Assembly: GCF_030708075.1 (NCBI RefSeq)
Contig: NZ_CP117982.1
Coordinates: forward strand, 1,277,228-1,341,227
DNA from: Candidatus Epulonipiscium viviparus
GTDB taxonomy: Bacteria > Bacillota > Clostridia > Lachnospirales > Cellulosilyticaceae
Reading direction: 5' to 3'
Length of the DNA stretch: 64,000 nucleotides
The first letter of the stretch is position 1. Each line of letters opens with the position of its first letter. Under the pieces are notes generated by a model that saw only the letters and a list, made by a program, of their open reading frames with translations, had not been told where the DNA came from and ran no database searches. The position numbers and the translations under genes are program-made. This document shows, piece by piece, positions 51,873 to 61,195 of this stretch.

Positions 51873-54800
51873 ATGTATTGGAAAGAGAACGCAACTAAGG
51901 AAAGAGGAAAAACTTCTGTAGTAAAAACTGCAATGGCAAAGATAGCGGCGATAGCAAAAACTATAGTAGCAAAAACTATGACAAAAAAAACTGCGACATT
52001 AAAAATTGAAGCACCAAAAACGGAGGAGGTAATAACAAAAGAAGAGGCAATGATTAAAGAGGTAATAATTAAAGCTGCAATAGCAGAGGCGAAAATAATA
52101 AAAGCGGCAATGACAGAAGAGGCAATGACAGAAGCGGCAACAGTAGAAGAGACAACAGTAGAAGAGGCAATGACAGAAGCGGCAAAAATTGAAGCGGCAA
52201 CAGTAGAAGCGGCAACAGTAGAAGCGGCAATGACAGAAGCGGCAATAGCAGAAGAGGCAATAGCAGAAGAGGCAATAGCAGAAGAGGCAATAGCAGAAGA
52301 GGCAATAGCAGAAGAGGCAATAGCAGAAGAGGCAATAGCAGAAGAGGCAATAGCAGAAGAGGCAATAGCAGAAGAGGCAATAGCAGAGGAGGCAATAACA
52401 GAGATGGCAATAGCAGGAGTGACTCAAAAAACGAAGGAGACAACAATAGAAGAGGCAATAATAAAAGCGGAAACAATAAAAGCGGCAAAAATTGAAGCGG
52501 CAATAACAAATACGGCAATAATCGAAGCGGCAATAACAGGTACGGTAAAAACAGATGCGGCAAAAATAAAAGCGATAATAGCAAAAGCGACAAAAATTGA
52601 TGCGAAAATAATAGAAGCGACAAAAATTGAAGCGGCAATAGCAGATACGGCAATAATCGAAGCGGCAATAATAAAAGCGGCAAAAATAAATGCGGCAGTA
52701 ATAAAAGCGGCAATAACAAAAGTGGCAAAAACAGATGCGACAAAAATTGAAGTGGCAATAATGGAAGCGGCACTAGCAGAAGTGACAATACTAAAAAAGT
52801 CAATGACAGATGAGGCAATAACAGAAGCGGCAATAAAAAAAGCGGAAATAATTGAAGAGGCAATGACAAAAACGGCAATAATAAAAGCGGCAATAACAAA
52901 AGCGACAAAAATTGAAGCGACAATAATAAAAGCGGCAATAACAAAAGCGGCAAAAATTGATGAGTCAATAATAGAAGCTTCAAAAATTGAAGCGGTAAAA
53001 ACAGATACGACAACAATAAAAGCGGCAATAATAAAAGCGGCAAGAACAAATGCGGCAATAATAAAATCGGCAATAACAGAAGTGACAAAAGCAGATGCGG
53101 CAAAAATTGAAGCGACAATAATGGAAGCGGCAACAGTAGAAGCGGAAATAATAAAAGCGGCAATGACAGAAGAGGCAATAATGGAAGCGGCAACAGTAGA
53201 AGCGGCAATAGCTGAAGTGGAAATAGTAGAAGCAGCAATAACTGAAGCGGCAACTGAAATGGCAATAACAGAAGCGGCAAAAACAGAAGCGGCAATAGCT
53301 GAAGAGGCAATGATGAAAGCGGCATTAAGAAAAGCGGCAAAAGCAGAAGTGGCAAAAATTAAAGCGGCATTAAGAAAAGCGGCAATAGCAGAAGTGGCAA
53401 AAATTAAAGTGGCAATAGCTGAAGCGGCAACTGAAATGGCAAAAACAGAAGTGACAAAAATTAAAGCGGCAATAGCTGAAGCGGCAACTGAAATGACAAA
53501 AACAGAAGTGGCAAAAATAAAAGCGGCAATAGCTGAAGCGACAAAAACAGAAGCGGCAATAGCTGAAGCGGCAACTGAAATGGCAATAACAGAAGTGGAA
53601 AAAACAGAAGCGGAAAAAACAGAAGCGGAAAGAATTAAAAAAGAAGAGGCAATGATGAAAGCGGCATTAGCTGAAGTGGCAAAAATAGAAGCGGCAATAG
53701 CTGAAGCGGCAACTAAAATGGCAAAAGCAGAAGTGGCAAAAATAGATGCGGCAAAAGCAGAAGCGGCAAAAATAGAAGCGGAAAGAATTAAAAAAGAAGA
53801 GGCAATGATGAAAGCGGCATTAGCTGAAGTGGCAAAAATAGAAGCGGCAATAGCTGAAGCGGCAACTAAAATGGCAAAAGCAGAAGTGGCAAAAATAGAT
53901 GCGGCAAAAGCAGAAGCGGCAAAAATAGAAGCGGAAAGAATTAAAAAAGAAGAGGCAATGATGAAAGCGGCATTAGCTGAAGTGGCAAAAATAGAAGCGG
54001 CAATAGCTGAAGCGGCAACTAAAATGGCAAAAGCAGAAGTGGCAAAAATAGAAGCGGCAAAAATAGAAGCGGCAAAAATAGAAGCGGAAAGAATTAAAAA
54101 AGAAGAGGCAATGATGAAAGCGGCAAAAATAGATGCGGCAATAATGAAAGCGGCATTAAAAAAAGCGGCAATAGCAGAAATGGCAAAAATAGAAGCGGCA
54201 AAAACAGAAGCGGAAAGAATTAAAAAAGAAGCGGCAATACTAGAAGCGGAAAGAATTAAAAAAGAAGAGGCAATGATGAAAGCTGCATTAAGAAAAGCGG
54301 CAATAGCAGAGGCGGAAATAATTAAAGCGACAATAGCAGATGTGGCAAAAACAGAAGCGGCAAAAACAGAAGCGGCAATAGAAGAAGCGGCAATAGCTGA
54401 AGCGGCAATAGCTGAAGCGGAAACTGAAATGGCAATAACAGAAGTGGCACCAAAAACTGAGACACCAAAAACAAAAGCGGCAAAAAATGCGGCAAAAAAT
54501 GCGGCAATAATGAGAGAGGCAATAAGAAGAGCGGTCCAAGATGCGGCGGAAATAATGAATGCGGCAACAATAGAAGTAGGAAAAACTGATGCGGCAATAA
54601 TGAATCTGGTAAAAACAGATGCGTCATTAAGAAAAGCGGTCCAAAATGCGGCGGAAATAATGAATGCGGCAAAAACTGATGCGGCAATAGAAGAAGCGGC
54701 AATAGAAGAAGCGGCAATAGAAGAAGCGGCAATAGAAGAAGCGGCAATAGAAGAAGCGGCAATAGAAGAAGCGGCAATAAAAGAAGCGGCAATAGAAGAA

Positions 54801-57653
54801 GCGGCAATAGAAGAAGCGGCAATAGAAGAAGCGGCAATAGAAGAAGCGGCAATAGAAGAAGCTGCCAAAATTGAAGCGGCAATAGAAGAAGCGACAATAA
54901 TAGAAGCGGCCAAAATTGAAGCGGCAATAACAGAAGCGACAATAATAGAAGCGGCAATAATAAAAGCGACAAAAACAGAAGCGGTAAAAATAAAAGCGGC
55001 AATAACAGATGCGACAAAAATAGAAGCGACAAAAATTGAAGCGACAAAAATTGAAGCGGCAAAAATTGAAGCGGCAAAAATTGAGGCGGCAAAAATAAAA
55101 GCGGCAAAAATAAAAGCGGCAATAACAGAAGTGGCAATAACAGAAGCGGCAAAAATTGAAGCGGCAATAATAGAAGCGGCAACAGAAGAAGCGGAAATAA
55201 TAAAAGCGGCAATAACAGAAGTGGCAATAACAGAAGCGGCAATAAAAAAAGAGGCAATAAAAAAAGCGGCAATAGAAGAAACGGAAATGATTGATTCGGC
55301 AATAATAGAGGAGGCAATACTTGATGCGGCAATAAAAAAAGCGGCAATAAAAAAAGCGGAAATAATAGAAGCAGCAATAACAGATACGGCAATACTAGAA
55401 GCAGCAATAATAAATGCGGCAAAAATTAATGCGGTAAAAATAAAAGCGGCAATAATAAAAGCGGAAAAAACTGATGTGGCAGTACTAGAAATGGCAATAC
55501 TTGATGTGGGAATGTTAGATGCGACAATCATGAATGCGGCAAAAGCTAATGCGGCAGTAATAAAAGCGGCAATAAAAGATGCGGCAATAAAAGATGCGGA
55601 AATAATAGAAGCGGCAATACTTGATGCGGCAATAGAAGAAGCGACAATAATAAAAGCGGCAATAACCGAAGCGACAATAACAGAAGTGGCAATAGCTGAA
55701 GTGGCAATAGCTGATGCGGCAAAAACAGAAGCGGCAAAAACAGATGCGGAAATAATTGAAGCGGCAACTGAAATGGCAATAGCTGATGCGGCAAAAACAG
55801 ATGCGGAAATAATAGAAGCGGCAACTGAAGTGGCAATAGCTGATGCGGCAAAAACAGATGTGGAAATAATTGAAGCGGCAAAAACAGATGCGGAAATAAT
55901 TGAAGCGGTGATAACTGAAGCGGCAACTGAAATGGCAATAACAGAAGTGGCAATAGCTGATGCGGCAATAGCTGATGCGGCAATAGCTGATGCGGCAATA
56001 CTAGAAGCGGAAATATTAGAAACGGCACTAGAAGAAGTGACAATAACAGAAGCGGCATCAAAAACTGAGGTACCAAAATTTGAAGTGGCAATTGAGGAGG
56101 CAACTGAGGAAACAATTGCAGCAGTTGCGATGGAAGAGAAATTATTGAAAATGTATGGTTGCATAGATGATGAGGATTTATTGCAGATTAAGCAAGAATA
56201 CTACAAAGTTGATGGAGTCACTTTTGATGAAACTTTTAAATTTGATATTGAAACAGAGCCGATAGTAACAGCCTATTGTATAAGTAATAGAATAATTCCA
56301 ACATATCAAGATGACGATCTCTTAGAAATTGCAATGGACAATCCGCTGATTTTAGAAAAAATTGTAACATTAAAATTGATAGCGCATAGAAGAGTGAGGG
56401 TGCAAGTGGCAACAGTAAACTCGATAGAAATTGCGTATAAAAAAATGAATGAATTTTATAAAAGCAACTCGCAGATAGTGGACTTGGTGGATACGGAGAA
56501 AGATGAAGTTGGCGAGGATTTGTTTACGTTAGATAGCAATGGCGAATTGGAAACTGATACTACAATTAAATCGGTAATTCAAAGTGTGATAGATAAAGCA
56601 ATTGTAGAGAATGCTTCGGATATTCATATGGAAGTGATGAGAGAAAATGTCTTAATACGATTCAGGATTGATGGAAGATTGCAAGATATCAAGAATCTTA
56701 GTAGAGGAATATCGAAGGAATTAGTGAATGCAGTAAAGACGTTTTCCAATATGGATATTACTAACAATAAAGAGACGCAGGACGGATATTTAAGCTATCA
56801 AAATTATGATATTAGGGTGAATACGCTACCTAGTATTAATGGCGAGAAAATTGTTATGAGATTGAGGAAAAATGAAGATGCAGTAATTTCATTGATGGAC
56901 GTGGGATTTTCGAAAGAAGATTTAAAATATGTAAACTCTTTGTTAAAGATTAAATCTGGGATGGTAATAGTAACAGGACCAACTGGTAGTGGAAAAAGTA
57001 CAACGCTGGCGAGTTTTTTGCAAGAACTGAATTCAGAGTATGTAAATATAGTATCTATTGAAGATCCCGTAGAAATTATTATAGAGGGAATAACTCAGGT
57101 CAACATCAACGACAGAGGTGGCTTTGGATTTGAGCAGGCGTTAAAAGGAATTTTACGACAAGATATAGATGTGTTGATGATTGGTGAGTTAAGAGATAAA
57201 AGTACGGCAGAGATAGCCACAAGGGCGGCATTGACCGGGCATACGATTTTATCGACATTGCATACGGAAAATTCAACAGGTGCTATATATAGGATGACAG
57301 ACATGGACATTTCGCCGGTGATGATTAAAGAGACTGTAAAAGGAGTAATTGCCCAGCGACTGCTGCGAAAGCTTTGTTTGCATTGCAAAAAAATGGAAGG
57401 AAAGTATTTTGTTGCAGTAGGTTGTGAAGAGTGTGGATATACAGGATATAAGGGACGAACGGCAATATTTGAAATTTTGATACCCAAAGTACATTTAGCA
57501 AATATGGACTATACGCAAGGAAACCTATATATGTTTGCAAAGGAAAATGGATTGGTTACGTTGGGAGAAAAGGCAATGATGTTAGTGGAGAGGGGATTGA
57601 CTTCTATCGAAGAAGCGAAAAACATATTGGGAAACTTTGAAGAAGGTATTTAG
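51873..57653 (+). CDS. pilB: PilB/GspE-type assembly ATPase with a ~1400-residue pentad-repeat extension
   Basis: 1926 residues. Residues about 20-1410 are built almost only of Ala, Glu, Ile, Lys, Thr, Asp and Met in five-residue units of the form Ala-(Ile/Lys)-x-(Glu/Lys/Asp)-(Ala/Val), about 270 units. Residues 1420-1926 are an ordinary motor: an MshE/N1-like part (1430-1530), ASDIHME, Walker A GPTGSGKST (1702-1710), Walker B DVLMIGELRD (1766-1775), HTILSTLHTENSTGA, and a zinc tetracysteine pair at Cys1835/1838 and Cys1851/1854. The motor polymerises pilins on the cytoplasmic side. The ATG at 51873 follows AGGAGG; Met1420 has no ribosome site, so the parts are one polypeptide. The repeat coding strand is about 80% purine and uses almost only GCG/GCA for Ala. 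pilC and prepilins follow directly. The role of the repeats is unknown. Confidence 0.9.
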   Translation: MYWKENATKERGKTSVVKTAMAKIAAIAKTIVAKTMTKKTATLKIEAPKTEEVITKEEAMIKEVIIKAAIAEAKIIKAAMTEEAMTEAATVEETTVEEAMTEAAKIEAATVEAATVEAAMTEAAIAEEAIAEEAIAEEAIAEEAIAEEAIAEEAIAEEAIAEEAIAEEAIAEEAITEMAIAGVTQKTKETTIEEAIIKAETIKAAKIEAAITNTAIIEAAITGTVKTDAAKIKAIIAKATKIDAKIIEATKIEAAIADTAIIEAAIIKAAKINAAVIKAAITKVAKTDATKIEVAIMEAALAEVTILKKSMTDEAITEAAIKKAEIIEEAMTKTAIIKAAITKATKIEATIIKAAITKAAKIDESIIEASKIEAVKTDTTTIKAAIIKAARTNAAIIKSAITEVTKADAAKIEATIMEAATVEAEIIKAAMTEEAIMEAATVEAAIAEVEIVEAAITEAATEMAITEAAKTEAAIAEEAMMKAALRKAAKAEVAKIKAALRKAAIAEVAKIKVAIAEAATEMAKTEVTKIKAAIAEAATEMTKTEVAKIKAAIAEATKTEAAIAEAATEMAITEVEKTEAEKTEAERIKKEEAMMKAALAEVAKIEAAIAEAATKMAKAEVAKIDAAKAEAAKIEAERIKKEEAMMKAALAEVAKIEAAIAEAATKMAKAEVAKIDAAKAEAAKIEAERIKKEEAMMKAALAEVAKIEAAIAEAATKMAKAEVAKIEAAKIEAAKIEAERIKKEEAMMKAAKIDAAIMKAALKKAAIAEMAKIEAAKTEAERIKKEAAILEAERIKKEEAMMKAALRKAAIAEAEIIKATIADVAKTEAAKTEAAIEEAAIAEAAIAEAETEMAITEVAPKTETPKTKAAKNAAKNAAIMREAIRRAVQDAAEIMNAATIEVGKTDAAIMNLVKTDASLRKAVQNAAEIMNAAKTDAAIEEAAIEEAAIEEAAIEEAAIEEAAIEEAAIKEAAIEEAAIEEAAIEEAAIEEAAIEEAAKIEAAIEEATIIEAAKIEAAITEATIIEAAIIKATKTEAVKIKAAITDATKIEATKIEATKIEAAKIEAAKIEAAKIKAAKIKAAITEVAITEAAKIEAAIIEAATEEAEIIKAAITEVAITEAAIKKEAIKKAAIEETEMIDSAIIEEAILDAAIKKAAIKKAEIIEAAITDTAILEAAIINAAKINAVKIKAAIIKAEKTDVAVLEMAILDVGMLDATIMNAAKANAAVIKAAIKDAAIKDAEIIEAAILDAAIEEATIIKAAITEATITEVAIAEVAIADAAKTEAAKTDAEIIEAATEMAIADAAKTDAEIIEAATEVAIADAAKTDVEIIEAAKTDAEIIEAVITEAATEMAITEVAIADAAIADAAIADAAILEAEILETALEEVTITEAASKTEVPKFEVAIEEATEETIAAVAMEEKLLKMYGCIDDEDLLQIKQEYYKVDGVTFDETFKFDIETEPIVTAYCISNRIIPTYQDDDLLEIAMDNPLILEKIVTLKLIAHRRVRVQVATVNSIEIAYKKMNEFYKSNSQIVDLVDTEKDEVGEDLFTLDSNGELETDTTIKSVIQSVIDKAIVENASDIHMEVMRENVLIRFRIDGRLQDIKNLSRGISKELVNAVKTFSNMDITNNKETQDGYLSYQNYDIRVNTLPSINGEKIVMRLRKNEDAVISLMDVGFSKEDLKYVNSLLKIKSGMVIVTGPTGSGKSTTLASFLQELNSEYVNIVSIEDPVEIIIEGITQVNINDRGGFGFEQALKGILRQDIDVLMIGELRDKSTAEIATRAALTGHTILSTLHTENSTGAIYRMTDMDISPVMIKETVKGVIAQRLLRKLCLHCKKMEGKYFVAVGCEECGYTGYKGRTAIFEILIPKVHLANMDYTQGNLYMFAKENGLVTLGEKAMMLVERGLTSIEEAKNILGNFEEGI
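52242..52391 (+). repeat. Ten tandem 15-bp repeats in the pilB extension
   Basis: The unit GCAATAGCAGAAGAG (Ala-Ile-Ala-Glu-Glu) occurs ten times head to tail; nine copies are identical and the last has one change. Perfect identity indicates recent expansion by slippage or unequal recombination, so unit number probably varies between cells. Confidence 0.95.
53652..54110 (+). repeat. Three tandem 153-bp repeats in the pilB extension
   Basis: Units start at 53652, 53805 and 53958 (51 codons each: beginning MMKAALAEVAKIEAAIAEAA and ending ERIKKEEA), with only a few differences, mostly in the third; a partial fourth unit begins at 54111. A second level of repeat above the 15-bp pentads. Confidence 0.9.
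54681..54860 (+). repeat. Twelve tandem 15-bp repeats in the pilB extension
   Basis: The unit GCGGCAATAGAAGAA (Ala-Ala-Ile-Glu-Glu) occurs twelve times in a row; the seventh has one change (Glu to Lys). It is a different unit from the array at 52242 and shows a separate expansion. Confidence 0.95.
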
Positions 57654-57656
57654 GTT

Positions 57657-58682
57657 ATGTCGAAAGAAAATATGTTGATTTTTTTTGAGGCAATGTATGC
57701 GCTAAATAGAAGTGGAATCAACTTATATGAAACATTAATTTTAATAAAACAGACTAATCCTCGAAAAGAGATTCAGCAATTAGCAAATATTATTATCAAT
57801 GAAATTATGAAAGGGAATACAATATCTGAAGCATTGGCAAAAATATCATATATGCCAGCATTTATAGTAGGAGCATTGAAGGCTGGAGAAGCAAGTGGAA
57901 GGCTGGAAAATACACTAAAGATAGTGGTTGATCAATTGCAGATGGATGTTGAGATGACAAAGAAGATCAAGCAGGTGACATTGTATCCTAAATTTGTAGT
58001 TATAACGATGGTAGTCGCATTGTTTATTTGTGCTAAATTTATTTTCCCAACCTTTGCCACAATGTTTGGAAACCAGGAAGCTGAATTGCCAGTAGTAACA
58101 AAAATATTTATAGCAGTAACAAACTTTGTGGATGAAAATTATTTATTGTTGGGCTTGGTTATATGCGCCTTGATCGCAGCAGGAGTGGCTATAAAAAATT
58201 GGACATATGGAAGAAAATTGGCAGAAAGAGCAACGCTGAAGATGCCGAAAATTTCTCTGCTATATAAATTGAGTAAGAATAAGGATATGGCTAATTATAT
58301 GGGACTGTTGATTACTTCGGGAGTGAACCTGGGAGATGCAGTAGAGATTTATAGAAAGAGCACCAGCAGTTCGATGATGAATGAAGTTTTGATACAAAGC
58401 AATAGAAATATGGTTCAGGGAAAATTTTTGAGTGATACATTGAAATCTAGCCCAATAATTATTCCATATCTATTGGAAATTATAAAAATTGGAGAAAAGA
58501 GCGGAGAATTAGGTATATCTTTATTACGAATGGGGAAATATTTAGAAAGAAATTATGAAGTTGAGTTGCGAAAAGCGATTGCGATAATTGAACCCAGTAT
58601 AACAATAGTGATGGGTTTGCTTGTTGCAGTGATGGTAGCAGCAATTATGTTGCCAATGCTTAATTTAGTAACCACGTTTTAA
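57657..58682 (+). CDS. pilC: PilC/GspF-type inner membrane platform protein
   Basis: 341 residues with two T2SSF domains (about 5-125 and 205-330) and three membrane helices (about 110-135, 160-180, 310-335). Characteristic segments are MYALNRSGINLYETLILI, FIVGALKAGEASGRLENTL and its repeat YLLEIIKIGEKSGELGISLL. It is the membrane platform on which the ATPase works. It starts three bases after the pilB stop, so the two are co-translated. The order ATPase-platform-major pilin is that of T4P, T2SS and competence loci. Confidence 0.94.
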   Translation: MSKENMLIFFEAMYALNRSGINLYETLILIKQTNPRKEIQQLANIIINEIMKGNTISEALAKISYMPAFIVGALKAGEASGRLENTLKIVVDQLQMDVEMTKKIKQVTLYPKFVVITMVVALFICAKFIFPTFATMFGNQEAELPVVTKIFIAVTNFVDENYLLLGLVICALIAAGVAIKNWTYGRKLAERATLKMPKISLLYKLSKNKDMANYMGLLITSGVNLGDAVEIYRKSTSSSMMNEVLIQSNRNMVQGKFLSDTLKSSPIIIPYLLEIIKIGEKSGELGISLLRMGKYLERNYEVELRKAIAIIEPSITIVMGLLVAVMVAAIMLPMLNLVTTF

Positions 58683-58697
58683 ATAGGAGAATAAAGT

Positions 58698-59162
58698 ATG
58701 AAACTTTTAAAAAATAATAGAGGATTTACATTAATAGAAGTTGTTATAGTTATGGCAATTATTGGAGTAATATCCACAATGGTGGCACCACAGGTTGTTG
58801 AACAATTTAATTTGATAGCATTAAAATCTGATATTCAAGCAGCGCAGAGTGTGGAAAATGCCATAGAAATGTATAATGTAAATCATGCAGATATAGATGA
58901 AGAAAACTGGACGACAGCATATGATCAGCTTATAGACAAGGAATATTTAGATGCAAAAGATTTTAAGATAGTGGATGAGGAAAACGGTGGTAAAACAACA
59001 AAATTAGAATTGAGATTGGATGGAAATGAATTAATATATTCAATAGATGAGGGGGTTCAGGTGCGGGTTAATAAAGAGGCGTATCAAGATTTAGAAGATA
59101 AGCTAGATGATAATATGAAGAAATGGGCAGTGTTTGAATTGTCGGCAGGAGAGGATGAATAA
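58698..59162 (+). CDS. Type IV prepilin / major pseudopilin
   Basis: 154 residues with the prepilin signal NNRGFTLIEVVIVMAIIGVI: a short basic leader, cleavage after Gly and Glu at +5 (GFTLIE). The helix continues to about 55 and is followed by an acidic globular part (DADIDEENWTTAYDQLID). It resembles ComGC/PilA-type major subunits. It needs a prepilin peptidase, which is not in the window. Ribosome site TAGGAG. Confidence 0.93.
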   Translation: MKLLKNNRGFTLIEVVIVMAIIGVISTMVAPQVVEQFNLIALKSDIQAAQSVENAIEMYNVNHADIDEENWTTAYDQLIDKEYLDAKDFKIVDEENGGKTTKLELRLDGNELIYSIDEGVQVRVNKEAYQDLEDKLDDNMKKWAVFELSAGEDE

Positions 59163-59652
59163 TAAGGGGTTTACATTGATTGAATGTGTAATTAGTTTCG
59201 CATTGCTGAGCATTATTTTGATAGTAGCATCTAAATATATAAAAATTGCGTTTAATTATTATGAACAAGTGATACAAGAAGATAAAGCATATGCCAATGC
59301 AGAAGTAGTCTATGATTTTATTTCGGAGAGAGTAGACCATATGTCTAATGTAGAAATAGGATTTGAAGATACTATAGAAACGAATGAGATTATCTTGAGA
59401 GGTAATTTTACAGATTTAGTAGACGAAGATGGGGAATGGAAGTATGGACATATTGGTATAGGTCCCAAGGCGATTCAATATTCGCAATATAGGTCGAGTG
59501 TAGCATATTGTGACGTATTGGGAATATCAAAGGCAGCGAATTCGGGGTTAATTACGATAAAGTATACAGTGAAAGGATTAGAGGATGTATTTGTTATAAA
59601 TTTGGATTTGGAGGATAGAGGCGTAAATGCACAAAGTGTGGATAGCGCATAA
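59155..59652 (+). CDS. Minor prepilin-like protein
   Basis: 165 residues from the ATG at 59155, overlapping the last codons of the previous gene (GATGAATAA). It starts MNNKGFTLIECVISFALLSI, a prepilin motif with Glu+5, followed by a globular part. Longer track-style starts (59134) would add codons outside the motif. Minor pilin role is inferred from position and N-terminus. Confidence 0.88.
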   Translation: MNNKGFTLIECVISFALLSIILIVASKYIKIAFNYYEQVIQEDKAYANAEVVYDFISERVDHMSNVEIGFEDTIETNEIILRGNFTDLVDEDGEWKYGHIGIGPKAIQYSQYRSSVAYCDVLGISKAANSGLITIKYTVKGLEDVFVINLDLEDRGVNAQSVDSA

Positions 59653-60259
59653 TGCAGTAGACATTGAAAAAAGGAGATTCAAGACACTGCATGAAGCATT
59701 AGAGTTTTTAAAAAAGGGTAATGTAGAAGTTATTTTAAAGGGAGAAAATGTAGTATATAAGGTAGTTGATGTATATGCAGATACAATATTTCATGTTAAA
59801 AATCAGATTAAAGAAAACATATGCCAATATATAGGCAGTGATAGATATGAAGTAACGTGTAAGATCATAGAATTTGACAGAGTAACTAAGCTATATAAAG
59901 TAGGACTGATTGCAGTAGAAAAAAATAAGATAGCCAAAATTCAAGAAGAGTTTGATGCATTTACGGATATAAAACTGAAAAAAATTGTGACAGCAGACAA
60001 ATATTTGATAGTAGAGAAAGACGCTAAAGCTGAAGTAATATTTGATAATGAAAATTGCTATGGTGTATACAAAGGCAAAGTTATGTATTCTAAGAGTATC
60101 GAATATTTAGCAGAAGTAGAATACTTTATTAAGGCATTTAGCTATAGCACAAGAAAGGTGGTATCGAAGTTAAAGGTAACGCAAGATGTGCGTCTTGATG
60201 TAAAATCATTTGCACATATGGGAGTGGAAGTGTGTGAACAACGTAAAGTTATCCGATAG
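59627..60259 (+). CDS. Unrecognised cytosolic protein inside the pilin operon
   Basis: 210 residues, overlapping the genes on both sides. No prepilin motif, signal peptide or membrane helix. It is an alternating alpha/beta protein: ALEFLKKGNVEVILKGENVV, ICQYIGSDRYEVTCKIIEF, KIAKIQEEFDAFTDIKLKKI, SIEYLAEVEYFIKAFSY. Starts after AGAGGCG. The place in the operon is where PilM/PilN/PilO or GspL-like assembly proteins sit in other systems; I cannot confirm similarity. It may link the motor to the pilins. Confidence 0.75.
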   Translation: MHKVWIAHNAVDIEKRRFKTLHEALEFLKKGNVEVILKGENVVYKVVDVYADTIFHVKNQIKENICQYIGSDRYEVTCKIIEFDRVTKLYKVGLIAVEKNKIAKIQEEFDAFTDIKLKKIVTADKYLIVEKDAKAEVIFDNENCYGVYKGKVMYSKSIEYLAEVEYFIKAFSYSTRKVVSKLKVTQDVRLDVKSFAHMGVEVCEQRKVIR

Positions 60260-60677
60260 AGGAGGCACTTTTATAGAAGTAATAATGACTGCAACCATGA
60301 TTATGTGTATTATAGGAGTGTTTTTACAGGTAATGAGCTCGAGTATAAAGATAAATAACGACTCGAGGTGTATGGTGAGGCAAAATAAAGCATTGTTTGA
60401 ATTTGCAAAAGTTATATCAGAAATAAGAATTACTGCAGAAACATCGCAGGAAGAGTTTGCAGAAATAGTGTTACCGAGAAACTCAGATGCTTTTAACTAC
60501 CATATGATAATAGACGGAAAATTGTTGACAACAGGAAATCCAGAAGGAATAGATGAATGGGCAGAACATATTGAGGTAAAATCAGATGTTTCCTTTACGA
60601 TACCGTATTCATTTATAGTGTTAGCAGTGACAGATAAAAATGATGAAAACGAGGCAGTCTGCGTTGCATATTACTAA
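60234..60677 (+). CDS. Minor prepilin-like protein
   Basis: 147 residues, GTG start with GGAG nine bases upstream and inside the end of the preceding gene. It begins with a basic leader, then DRGGTFIEVIMTATMIMCIIG: prepilin-like cleavage after Gly-Gly and Glu at +5 (GTFIEV), hydrophobic helix, then a globular part (EFAKVISEIRITAETSQEEF). Divergent from the other pilins. Confidence 0.8.
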   Translation: MNNVKLSDRGGTFIEVIMTATMIMCIIGVFLQVMSSSIKINNDSRCMVRQNKALFEFAKVISEIRITAETSQEEFAEIVLPRNSDAFNYHMIIDGKLLTTGNPEGIDEWAEHIEVKSDVSFTIPYSFIVLAVTDKNDENEAVCVAYY

Positions 60678-61179
60678 TAGAGGATCGATATTAATTTTTG
60701 TAGTTATATTCGGGGCAATATTTGGAATACTAGTTAATGCAATAAATATAATAGATAACAGAAATCTGACAAATGCAGGATCAGTAGATATTAATGACAA
60801 ATATTGGATGGAGGCACATCTATCATTGATGCGAGATTTAGTGATAGGAGAGATAAATGCTAAGCTAGCAAATGTGCAAGAACAGTTTAGTGAATTAACA
60901 GAATTAGATATATATCGTACTTGTCGGGGGTGTGCTAATAAATCTGTTGAGATAGTCTATAAAGGAGAGAATGAGTTTATAGTTGAGGTAAGCTTTGATC
61001 TGAGATATATTAGTGATAAAGTAGAAAAATATTCTGGAATGGTGTTAATGGTAAATGCAAAGAAAAAATTTACTTTGAATCCATATAAAACTGTAAGACA
61101 AATAGCAGAAAAGTTATATTTAGATATAGATTATGAAAATGAAACTGTGTATGTGCAAACAAGATTTGATCAATATTAG
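60664..61179 (+). CDS. PilX-like minor pilin
   Basis: 171 residues from the TTG at 60664 (GAGG nine bases upstream); a longer ATG start at 60640 lacks a ribosome site. ITNRGSILIFVVIFGAIFGIL has the Gly and hydrophobic helix of PilX/GspK-like minor pilins but Leu/Ile where Glu+5 is usual. The end includes a CRGC pair (RTCRGCANKS) that may form a disulfide or bind metal. Confidence 0.72.
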   Translation: MHITNRGSILIFVVIFGAIFGILVNAINIIDNRNLTNAGSVDINDKYWMEAHLSLMRDLVIGEINAKLANVQEQFSELTELDIYRTCRGCANKSVEIVYKGENEFIVEVSFDLRYISDKVEKYSGMVLMVNAKKKFTLNPYKTVRQIAEKLYLDIDYENETVYVQTRFDQY

Positions 61180-61195
61180 AGAGGGAGAAATGCTT

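Noticed and set aside
52242-54860. CRISPR-like array
   Set aside because: The repeats are contiguous, in frame and coding, without spacers.
52069-56164. Very long open frames on the reverse strand inside the pilB repeat (up to 1246 codons)
   Set aside because: They mirror the Ala/Glu/Lys pentad codons, have no ribosome sites and give only Ile/Ala/Ser or Leu/Pro low-complexity sequence.
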